DNA from: Bacteroidota bacterium
GTDB taxonomy: Bacteria; Bacteroidota; Bacteroidia; B-17B0; Aurantibacillaceae
DNA length: 64,000 bases
Assembly: GCA_019638705.1 (NCBI GenBank)
Contig: JAHBTI010000011.1
Coordinates: 39,686 to 103,685 of the forward strand
Direction: 5' to 3'
Below the pieces are notes generated by a model. The model did no database searches. It had not been told where the DNA came from and saw only the letters and a program-made list of their open reading frames with translations. The translations under genes and the position numbers were made by a program. Below, in pieces: positions 8,164-15,344 of the stretch (position 1 is the first letter of the stretch; every line of letters begins with the position of its first letter).

Positions 8164-8583
8164 ATGAGAATTTTTTTAGATGCTAATGTTTTGATTTCGG
8201 TGCTGAACAGGGAATATCCCTTGTTTCCATACAGTTCGCGGGTGATGAGTTTGGTTGATTATCCCAATAAATTCAGAGTTTATACCTCGCCGTTGTGCTT
8301 GGCTATTGCATTTTATTTTGCCGAAAAAAAATCGGGAGCAGAGCAGGCGCGAGAAAAAATTTATTTAATTGCGCGTAAATTAAGTTTCACAACCGTTGAT
8401 GAAAACGTGGTTATGTCTGTAAGCCGCAACAAAAAAATTTTAGATGTTGAAGACGGAATGCAATATTATTCGGCGGTTGGGAGCGGCTGCGATTGTATTA
8501 TTACCGAAGACAGCAAAGATTTTCACTTCTCGGAAATTGAAGTTTTAGGCAGCCGAAGTTTTTTAGAAAATCATGTTTTCTAA
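8164..8583 (+). CDS. PIN-domain toxin (VapC-like ribonuclease)
   Basis: A 139-residue PIN-domain protein, expected to be a metal-dependent ribonuclease neutralised by the upstream antitoxin. It begins MRIFLDANVLISVLN (first catalytic Asp), has conserved acidic residues in DVEDGMQYYSA in the middle and CDCIITEDSKDF near the end. ATG 8164 is chosen over TTG 8137 because it puts the first Asp at residue 6, as in most PIN proteins. All acidic positions appear to be present, so it should be active. The RNA target is unknown. Confidence 0.88.
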   Translation: MRIFLDANVLISVLNREYPLFPYSSRVMSLVDYPNKFRVYTSPLCLAIAFYFAEKKSGAEQAREKIYLIARKLSFTTVDENVVMSVSRNKKILDVEDGMQYYSAVGSGCDCIITEDSKDFHFSEIEVLGSRSFLENHVF

Positions 8584-8603
8584 TTCACTATCTTTAAAAA
8601 AGT

Positions 8604-9302
8604 TTGCAGAAACTACTGTTTATAATCGTTTGTTCTGTTTTGTTTTCGTGCGGCAAAAAACAAAGTCAAATTCCCGAAACGGATATGGGTTTTAACTATT
8701 TCCCTACGCAAAGCGGCAAATTTGTTGTTTATGATATTGACAGCACCGTTTATGCCGAAATATCAAGAGATACAGTTACTTACAGGTTTCGTGTTAAAGA
8801 GAAAATTGCAGACAGTTTTACGGATAACGAGGGAAAAAATGCCATTCGTTTGGAACGTTATATAAAACGTTTTGATGAAAATAAACCGTATGACAGTATG
8901 ACTTGGACAATGAAAGAGGTTTATGCCATTTACCCTTCCGAAAAAAACATTCAGGTGCAGGAAAATAATGTTCGTTTTGTGAAACTGATTTTCCCTGTGG
9001 CGTTAAACGCTTCGTGGAACGGCAATGCCGCCAACACGCTGCAAAAAGAAATGTATGTTTACGATTACATTAATATTAAAGAAGGTGTTTTTAGTAATGT
9101 ATTGAAAGTAAGTCAAAAAGAATTCCGTACGTTAATTTCTTATGAAAGTAAATTTGAAAAATACGCCAAAGGCATTGGTTTAATTCAAAAGCAACATAGT
9201 TTTCTTTTGTCAAACAACATTATTCCAAATGTTTCGGTTGAAAACAGAATAGAAAGTGGATATATTTACACACAAACATTAGTAAGTTATGGTTATGAAT
9301 AA
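8604..9302 (+). CDS. Outer-membrane-type lipoprotein, unknown function (TTG start)
   Basis: 232 residues starting at TTG 8604: MQKLLFIIVCSVLFSCGKKQ, a lipoprotein signal with lipobox LFSC. No ATG is available in frame upstream. A TATCTTTA box (8589-8596) lies 7 nt before the TTG, matching the close promoter-start spacing of other genes here. The mature part is beta-rich with no recognised domain. Its last 8 nt overlap the following secreted protease gene, so the two are probably translated together; it may be a partner or surface-localised accessory protein. Confidence 0.75.
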   Translation: MQKLLFIIVCSVLFSCGKKQSQIPETDMGFNYFPTQSGKFVVYDIDSTVYAEISRDTVTYRFRVKEKIADSFTDNEGKNAIRLERYIKRFDENKPYDSMTWTMKEVYAIYPSEKNIQVQENNVRFVKLIFPVALNASWNGNAANTLQKEMYVYDYINIKEGVFSNVLKVSQKEFRTLISYESKFEKYAKGIGLIQKQHSFLLSNNIIPNVSVENRIESGYIYTQTLVSYGYE

Positions 9303-10947
9303 AAAAATAGTTGCAACACTTTTAAGTGTTTGCTTTTTTGCTTCGGCAATTTCGCTTAGTGCGCAAAAAAAGTATTGGGTAAATTTTACCGACAAAAACG
9401 GAACGCCGTATTCGGTAAATATGCCTTGGGATTTTGTTTCTCAAGCCTGCATTTACCGCCACATAAAATACAACATTCCGTTTCATGTTTCCGATTTGCC
9501 TGTTAATCCGTCTTATGTGGCGCAAGTAGCGGCAATCCCAAGCGTGCAGGTAGTATATGCTTCAAAATGGTTAAACGGCGTGGTGGTTTCTGTACCTGAT
9601 GTGTCTGTTTTAACAAACATAAATGCCTTAAACTGTGTGGCAAGCACGTCGGTAGTTAATCGCTATAAGGCTGTTGTTCCTGAAACAAATGCAAATACAG
9701 GATTTTTACAGCGTCCGGCAGAAACAACAACAGCCTCAGGCTATCAATACGGAGGTTCTTATGCGCAAAACCACCAGTTAGGTGTAGATTGCCTGCATGA
9801 ACAAGGTAGCCGTGGTTTGGGTATTACCATTGCAGTATTGGATAACGGTTTTTTAAACGTTGATAAAGTTGATGTGTTTGATACTTTGCGCGCTTACGGA
9901 AACATTAAAGGAACATACAATGTTGTGCATGGCGGAACAGATGTTTACAACAGCGGCTCACACGGCACAATGGTTTTGTCTTGTTTAGCGGCATGCAAAC
10001 CGGGTGTGGCTATCGGCTCTGCACCAATGGCAAATTATTGGTTATTACAAACTGAGGACAATGCAAGTGAACATATTATTGAAGAATACAATTGGATTCG
10101 CGGTGCAGAGTTTGCAGACAGTGTTGGCGCAATGATTTTAACAACATCGTTGGGTTATATAGATTTTGACAACCCTGCCGCTAATCACAGTTTCTCAACC
10201 TTAGACGGAAAAACTGCCCCCATGAGTATTGCCGCTACTATGGCAGCCCGCAAGGGAATATTTGTGGCAACTGCGGCGGGTAACGAGGGAAATAATTTAG
10301 CTTGGGGCAGGCGCATTGCTGTAGCTGCCGATGCCGACAGTATTTGCAGCGTTGGTGCGGTGGATAGCCTTGGCGCGTATGCCTCATTTAGCGGGCGCGG
10401 AAAAACTTACGATGGAAGAATAAAACCCGATTTGGTTGCCGTTGGCTGGAATGCTTGGATATGTAATGAAGCAGGAAATTGTTTTTGGGGAAATGGAACA
10501 TCGTTTGCCACGCCAATTTTAGCAGGTGCAGTAGCTTGTTTTATGAGCGCACACCCATTTGAACCCGAGTACAATAACATAAAAATTTTAGATACCTTAA
10601 AATCTCTTGCCACCAAAGCCAATAATCCCGATACGCTTGTGGGTTGGGGTATTACCAATGTATGTGCTATTCCTGTTGGAATAAATAAACATTCGCGTAA
10701 TCAAATTGAGTTTTCAGTTTATCCAAATCCTGTTAATTCATTGGTTTATGTAAATGTAAATTCGACACACTATAAGGTTAATGCAGTTCAGTTATTAAAT
10801 GTGTTAGGCGAAATTATTGAAACTAAAACACCAAAAATATCCGACACAAAAATTGAACTTAACACTTCCGGATTATCCGCAGGCATTTATTTTATTAAAG
10901 TAAATACTTCGGCGGGTGTGGCTACGAAGAAAATCATCAAGCAGTAA
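9295..10947 (+). CDS. Secreted subtilisin-like serine protease (S8) with T9SS type A sorting domain
   Basis: 550-residue extracellular endopeptidase. A signal peptide (ends near LSAQ) leads to an N-terminal propeptide-like region, then the S8 catalytic domain: Asp in ITIAVLDNGF, His in GSHGTMVLSCLAA, Ser in NGTSFATPILAGA. The last 75 residues (FSVYPNPVNSLVYVN ... GIYFIKV ... KKIIKQ) form the type A C-terminal domain that directs export and surface attachment by T9SS. ATG 9295 is preferred; ATG 9289 is two codons upstream. It overlaps the lipoprotein gene before it by 8 nt. Confidence 0.93.
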   Translation: MNKKIVATLLSVCFFASAISLSAQKKYWVNFTDKNGTPYSVNMPWDFVSQACIYRHIKYNIPFHVSDLPVNPSYVAQVAAIPSVQVVYASKWLNGVVVSVPDVSVLTNINALNCVASTSVVNRYKAVVPETNANTGFLQRPAETTTASGYQYGGSYAQNHQLGVDCLHEQGSRGLGITIAVLDNGFLNVDKVDVFDTLRAYGNIKGTYNVVHGGTDVYNSGSHGTMVLSCLAACKPGVAIGSAPMANYWLLQTEDNASEHIIEEYNWIRGAEFADSVGAMILTTSLGYIDFDNPAANHSFSTLDGKTAPMSIAATMAARKGIFVATAAGNEGNNLAWGRRIAVAADADSICSVGAVDSLGAYASFSGRGKTYDGRIKPDLVAVGWNAWICNEAGNCFWGNGTSFATPILAGAVACFMSAHPFEPEYNNIKILDTLKSLATKANNPDTLVGWGITNVCAIPVGINKHSRNQIEFSVYPNPVNSLVYVNVNSTHYKVNAVQLLNVLGEIIETKTPKISDTKIELNTSGLSAGIYFIKVNTSAGVATKKIIKQ

Positions 10948-10954
10948 AAAATGT

Positions 10955-12211
10955 ATGAATAAACCTCTGTCGGGTTCTTCGCTTAACAAAATCATCATCG
11001 TTGCGGCTCTTGGTTACTTTGTTGATATATACGATTTGGTTCTTTTCAGCGTTGAGCGCAAAGACAGTTTAACGGATATTCTCGGCAGCCAAGCTACTGT
11101 TGAAAACCTGAAAAACATAGGCATTATGTTGCTTAATTGGCAAATGGGCGGTATGCTCGTTGGCGGTTTGTTTTGGGGAATGTTGGGCGATAAAAAAGGG
11201 CGTTTGTCTGTTTTGTTCGGTTCTATTTTAATGTATTCTTTAGCCAACATTTGCAACGGCTTTGTTCATAGTGTGGAATGGTATGCTGTTTGGCGGTTTG
11301 TGTCGGGTTTTGGTTTGGCTGGCGAACTGGGCGCAGGTATTACCTTGGTAAGCGAAACCATGAGCAAAGAAAAACGCGGTATCGGGACTATGATTGTGGC
11401 AAGTGTTGGCGTGTTTGGTGCGGTGGTGGCAGGTTTTATGGGCGATGTGATTACAAACTGGCGTTACAGTTTTTTTATTGGCGGTGGCATGGGCTTAGTT
11501 TTGCTGGTGTTGCGCGTAGGAATTTTTGAATCGGGAATGTTTGAAAACGTGAAGCAACAAAACGTGCGGCGCGGAAATTTTTTAGATTTGTTTAAGAACA
11601 AACACACGGCTTTTCAATATTTAAGTGTGATAATGATTGCCGTCCCCGTGTGGTATGTCATGGGCATACTCATCACATTTGCACCCGAAATTTTTGTGTC
11701 TATGGACATTACACATTTTAAACCCGATGCAGGGAAATCAATTATGTACGCTTATCTCGGTATTACGCTTGGCGACATTGCCAGCGGTACAATCAGCCAA
11801 TGGTTTAAAAGCCGCAAAAAAGCATTGGCGTTGTTTATGACAATGACTTTTCTTTCGGTGTTTCTTTATTTTAAATACGCCGTTATTTCCGAAACGTATT
11901 ATTACGTTATTATTACACTTATTGGTTTTGCAACGGGCTATTGGGCAGTGTTTATTAGCACAGCCGCTGAATTATTTGGTACAAACATTCGCGCTACGGC
12001 AACCACCACCGCACCAAACTTTGTGCGTGGCGCGGTAATTCCTTTAAGTTTGCTGTTCCGTTTGTTTGAAACAATTTTTGTGAAAGAGCAGGGTAGTCCA
12101 GATTCAAGAACGGCTGCCATTGCAGTAGGAATTGTAGTTGCAATTTTGGCTTTAATGGCTTGGCTTAATTTAAAAGAAACGTTTCATAAAGATTTGAATT
12201 ATGTTGAATAA
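10955..12211 (+). CDS. Major facilitator superfamily transporter
   Basis: A 418-residue, 12-helix MFS permease starting 8 nt after the protease gene. Loop 2-3 has the MFS motif GMLGDKKGRLSVLFG, and WRFVSGFGLAGELGAG is the motif B/C region; the N-terminal DIYDLVLFSVERK and later WAVFISTAAELFGTNIRA resemble the metabolite:H+ symporter (sugar/dicarboxylate) branch. The substrate cannot be assigned. Using the first possible GTG at 10916 would overlap the protease gene and add a basic tail, so ATG 10955 is chosen. Its 3' end overlaps the CoA-binding gene by 11 nt. Confidence 0.88.
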   Translation: MNKPLSGSSLNKIIIVAALGYFVDIYDLVLFSVERKDSLTDILGSQATVENLKNIGIMLLNWQMGGMLVGGLFWGMLGDKKGRLSVLFGSILMYSLANICNGFVHSVEWYAVWRFVSGFGLAGELGAGITLVSETMSKEKRGIGTMIVASVGVFGAVVAGFMGDVITNWRYSFFIGGGMGLVLLVLRVGIFESGMFENVKQQNVRRGNFLDLFKNKHTAFQYLSVIMIAVPVWYVMGILITFAPEIFVSMDITHFKPDAGKSIMYAYLGITLGDIASGTISQWFKSRKKALALFMTMTFLSVFLYFKYAVISETYYYVIITLIGFATGYWAVFISTAAELFGTNIRATATTTAPNFVRGAVIPLSLLFRLFETIFVKEQGSPDSRTAAIAVGIVVAILALMAWLNLKETFHKDLNYVE

Positions 12212-12566
12212 ACCAACCGTCATCATCGGCGCATCGCCAAACCAAGAGCGATACAGCTATCAAGCCACCGTGAAACTAAAAAATTACGGACACACCGTTT
12301 ATCCTGTTGGTATGCGTGCCGGAAACATTGAAGGCGAAACCATTATTACCGACAAACCGCCATTAAAAAATATTGATACCGTTACACTTTACGTCGGTGC
12401 ACAAAATCAACCCGCGTGGTATGATTACATTTTTAGTTTGCAACCAAAGCGTTTAATATTTAATCCCGGTGCGGAAAACAAAGAATTGTTTGATTTAGCT
12501 TCTTCAAAAGGCATTGATTGTGTGGAAGCCTGTACATTGGTAATGTTGAGCATTGGGAATTATTGA
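12201..12566 (+). CDS. CoA-binding (Rossmann) domain protein
   Basis: 121 residues, a single CoA_binding_2 domain of the YccU type: TVIIGASPNQERYSYQA at the N-terminus, then HTVYPVGMRAG and CTLVMLSIGNY at the end. These small proteins bind CoA or a related nucleotide; no reaction is established. ATG 12201 lies inside the end of the MFS gene, so the pair is translationally coupled. The gene is the last of the run that begins at 8604; the defence region starts right after it on the other strand. Confidence 0.88.
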   Translation: MLNKPTVIIGASPNQERYSYQATVKLKNYGHTVYPVGMRAGNIEGETIITDKPPLKNIDTVTLYVGAQNQPAWYDYIFSLQPKRLIFNPGAENKELFDLASSKGIDCVEACTLVMLSIGNY

Positions 12567-12591
12567 AGATATAAAATATTGGTTTGTTGTT

Positions 12592-13251
12592 GGCTGTGCA
12601 GTTTGCAAATAGCGAAAGTCTATTGAAAATACTTGTTCAACTTTTCTGAAATTGTTTTCTCTTTCGTAGGTTTTATTTTCAATTTGATGAATTAAAACAT
12701 TTTTTGTCCACCCGAATTTTTTGGTGGAAAGTATGTAAAACCTGCGTTCTTGGCTGTCTTTGCACATGTTTAAAATGAGCGTGTGTTTCGTCCAACTGAT
12801 TTCTCCAACCAATGGCTGGAGATTTTCGTCTGTGTGATATTCGTCATAAAATTGAGCCATTAACCAAAGGTTAGTTGTAGAAAAACCGCCAACGCCGAAA
12901 ACTCTTGTTGCCCTAAAAGTAATAGAAAGAGAAATTACACCTCTTTCAAAAATTGTTTCAACATCACTTTTTTATCTGTGTTTTAACAAACGCAAACTTT
13001 TGCTCTCAATTTTGTGAGTTGAAATTTATCAGTGTCTATAAACGATTTAATGAGCTCGGTTTTTTGATGAAAATGGGGTTGCGCAACAGCTACCCTTGTT
13101 GGCAGCTGCCATGTGTTGTAACCATTTTTTTTTGTCTTTAAATTTTATTTTTCTGTGTCGGGAAGATTTTTTAAAACCATTTTGTCTGCATTGGCAGAAG
13201 CAAGCTCTTTTGCAAACTTTGGTTTGAGTGTCGGCTGTGCGGTTTGCAAAT
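12592..13251. repeat. Region between CoA-binding gene and DUF1016 nuclease, bounded by a 19-bp direct repeat
   Basis: About 700 nt (12567-13271) hold no intact gene. GGCTGTGCAGTTTGCAAAT at 12592-12610 recurs with one change at 13233-13251, in the same orientation. Between the copies lie a fragment of a DUF1016 gene and an AT-rich stretch with a possible 62-codon plus-strand frame (12953-13141) that I do not believe is a gene. The sequence looks like recombination-prone cassette boundary DNA. Confidence 0.55.
12664..12900 (-). pseudogene. Fragment of a DUF1016 (YhcG-like) gene
   Basis: The minus-strand frame reads GVGGFSTTNLWLMAQFYDEY, then ENLQPLVGEISWTKHTLIL and FGWTKNVLIHQIENKTYE, the conserved core of the DUF1016 N-terminal domain. 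The match begins abruptly near 12900 and stops near 12664; the flanking codons (up to 12950 and down to 12504) do not look like DUF1016, and the start region and the whole C-terminal nuclease domain are missing. It is about 75 codons of a gene normally over 330 codons. An intact but different DUF1016 gene lies 370 nt upstream on the same strand. Confidence 0.75.
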
Positions 13252-13271
13252 GTGCCACCAAAAGCGTTGGC

Positions 13272-14390
13272 TTATTCTTCCTTGTCTTTTTCTAACGCTT
13301 GTGCTATTTGATGTAACTTGTTCGCTAATGTTTTCTTGTCAATTAGTTTTGTTTCGTAATCAGCAATAATTGCAGGACTAATGTTTCGTGCCATTGCATA
13401 TTCTACCACTTCAATTTCTTTGCCTTTGCAAAGCAAAATTCCAATGCTCGGATTTTCGTGTGGTTTTCTTACGTCTCGGTCTAAGGCTTCTAAATAGAAA
13501 TTGAGTTTGCCCAAAAATTCAGGTTCAAAATCCTCAATTTTCAATTCAAATAAAACCAAACATTGTAAATCACGGTGAAAGAAAAGTAAGTCGGTGCGAT
13601 AATCTCTGTTGCCAACCTGCAAGCGAAATTGTTCGCCCATATAAGTAAATCCTTTGCCGATTTCTAAGATGAATTTCTGCAAATTCATTGTAATTGCTTT
13701 TTCCAAATCTTTTTCGCTGTGTCCGTCCGGCAAGTCCAAAAACTCAAACATATACGGGTCTCGGAAAAAGTTTTCGGGTAATTGCGTTTGCACCGAAGAA
13801 AGCAATTTGTTTGAAAGCATTGTGCGTTCAAACGAAGCCGTTTTTATTTGTCTGCGAATTTCTAATTTGTTCCACTTTTCTTTGATGTTCATTAGCAAGT
13901 AAAACAAAATTTGTTCAGGTTGTTTTACTGCCGAAAAAATCTCTAAATGGTTTGCCCACGTTATTTGCGTAAGCACCGATGAAACAAATTTGTTGTGCAG
14001 GTTTTCCGCTTCTTGTAATTGTGTCGCCATTGGCGACACTTTTTTTCCGCTTTCAATTTGTGTCGCTGGTGGCGACACTTTTGCGGTGTCTAACCAAAGT
14101 TTAAAAACTTCTGAATTGAGCGTGTAAAGTTCAAAAAACTGTTTCATTCTATACAAACCTCTGCGGTTAAAACCCGAAAGATTTGGCACTTTTGACTGAA
14201 TATAATCCGCTAATTGTTGAACGGTGTTTTCGCCCCAATTTCCTGCATTTACTTTGTCTGAAACTACTTTTCCTACGTTAAAATACAATAACACCAATTC
14301 GCTGTTGGCTTTGCTGTAAACACGGTTTCGGGCTTCGGTAATTAACGATAGTATTTGCTCAAATTCTGTATGTATAATTTCTTTGCTCAT
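13272..14390 (-). CDS. DUF1016 family PDDEXK nuclease (YhcG-like)
   Basis: 372 residues. The N-terminal half is the DUF1016 winged-helix-like domain (ANSELVLLYFNVGKVVSDK, then LSGFNRRGLYRMKQFFELY) and the C-terminal half is a PD-(D/E)xK nuclease with RTDLLFFHRDL (D267) and VLFELKIEDFEP (E282, K284). Members are common in defence islands beside restriction systems. Here it follows a type IIG RM gene and a TIR gene on the same strand. Residues 104-124 contain two copies of KVSP-ATQ, each encoded by a GTGTCGCC hairpin (14021-14039 and 14060-14078), which look like a small expanded repeat. The activity is inferred from the fold. Confidence 0.87.
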   Translation of the reverse strand: MSKEIIHTEFEQILSLITEARNRVYSKANSELVLLYFNVGKVVSDKVNAGNWGENTVQQLADYIQSKVPNLSGFNRRGLYRMKQFFELYTLNSEVFKLWLDTAKVSPPATQIESGKKVSPMATQLQEAENLHNKFVSSVLTQITWANHLEIFSAVKQPEQILFYLLMNIKEKWNKLEIRRQIKTASFERTMLSNKLLSSVQTQLPENFFRDPYMFEFLDLPDGHSEKDLEKAITMNLQKFILEIGKGFTYMGEQFRLQVGNRDYRTDLLFFHRDLQCLVLFELKIEDFEPEFLGKLNFYLEALDRDVRKPHENPSIGILLCKGKEIEVVEYAMARNISPAIIADYETKLIDKKTLANKLHQIAQALEKDKEE

Positions 14391-14465
14391 TTATTTTTTT
14401 TCGTTGTTCTTTTCGTTAGTCCATTTGATAAAATCAAATTGTTCTCTATTTTGAATTTCTGACAT
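14391..14465 (-). CDS. Possible 24-codon small ORF coupled to the DUF1016 nuclease
   Basis: ATG 14465 to a TAA that directly abuts the DUF1016 ATG (the stop is the three bases before it). The peptide would be MSEIQNREQFDFIKWTNEKN plus four residues. It lies in the 103-nt gap after the TIR gene. It could be a leader peptide, a coupling ORF, or chance. Confidence 0.25.
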   Translation of the reverse strand: MSEIQNREQFDFIKWTNEKNNEKK

Positions 14466-14493
14466 TGTTCTTACACTTATACGTTCTCTTTTT

Positions 14494-15342
14494 TTAATTC
14501 AATACTCTGTCTGATATTTCTTTTGCGATTTCTTCTATTGTAAAACTCGATGTGTTTAATGCCAACATATCAGCTATAATAGGGCTAAACTTCATCACTT
14601 CGTTTTTACTGATTTTATGCCAAATAGGAAGTATTACTTTTTCTCCATTTACTTCTCTTGCAAACAGACCGTCCAACTCTCTTTGTGGCCACTCTTTACT
14701 GAAAAATGCTTCCGATAAAACTACAATTCCATAACGTGAGTTTTTTAGTCCGTTGTCAATGGAACGTCTAAGGCTGTCGCCAACTCTCAATGTAAATTCA
14801 TCATACCAAACTTTAAGTCCGTTTTGCTGTAAACGCTTTACAAAATCTCTCACAAAGTCGTCTTTGTCTTCTGATGCGTGGGAAACAAAAACATCATAAT
14901 TCGCTTGTTCAACTGGTTTGGGTTTTAAAACATCAAAAGAATGAAGAGATTGCATTTTCTGCTTTTCCATTTCTCTCGTTATCTGCTGTTGCACAGTCAG
15001 TATCTCTTTTTGCTCCTTTTTTGCCTTATCTCTTTCCTTTTGTTCTTCTTTGTTAAGTTTACTTTGAAGTTCCAGTTTCTTTTTTTGTTTATCGGCTAAA
15101 GACTTTGATTTTGTGCTTTTATCTTTTTCGAGTTTATTAATTTCTTCATTCTTTTTAGTCAAGTCTTTTTGATAACCAATCATTCTTTTTAAATCTTTTT
15201 CTCTTGTCATTTTATCAAGTAAGCTATGGGCTTCTTTCTGTTTACGACTGATATTTGCATCAATTGGGTGAATACTTCTTTCAATCGAGTTTATATCTCG
15301 GTCAACATTTGCTATCTCTCTTGCTATGCTTTCAATACTCAT
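14494..15342 (-). CDS. TIR-domain protein with long N-terminal coiled coil
   Basis: 282 residues. Residues 1-130 are a Lys/Glu/Gln-rich coiled coil; residues 149-265 are a bacterial TIR domain: YDVFVSHASEDKDDFVRDF, LKVWYDEFTLRVGDSLRRSI, then KEWPQRELDGL with the putative catalytic Glu (E222). Bacterial TIR domains of this type cleave NAD+ or make cyclic ADP-ribose signals upon phage sensing. The start codon lies 2 nt after the stop of the type IIG RM gene, so the two are translationally coupled, and a DUF1016 nuclease follows. I infer a phage-triggered effector; the coiled coil probably mediates oligomerisation or sensing. No adjacent SIR2/ThsA, so it is not standard Thoeris. Confidence 0.9.
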   Translation of the reverse strand: MSIESIAREIANVDRDINSIERSIHPIDANISRKQKEAHSLLDKMTREKDLKRMIGYQKDLTKKNEEINKLEKDKSTKSKSLADKQKKKLELQSKLNKEEQKERDKAKKEQKEILTVQQQITREMEKQKMQSLHSFDVLKPKPVEQANYDVFVSHASEDKDDFVRDFVKRLQQNGLKVWYDEFTLRVGDSLRRSIDNGLKNSRYGIVVLSEAFFSKEWPQRELDGLFAREVNGEKVILPIWHKISKNEVMKFSPIIADMLALNTSSFTIEEIAKEISDRVLN

Positions 15343-15344
15343 AA

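Noticed and set aside
12953..13141. 62-codon plus-strand frame in the gap beside the defence island
   Set aside because: Cys/Phe-rich nonsense-like composition, no promoter box, and it overlaps the repeat-bearing region.
14494..15342. Thoeris system
   Set aside because: TIR protein is present but no SIR2/ThsA gene is adjacent; the partner is a type IIG enzyme.
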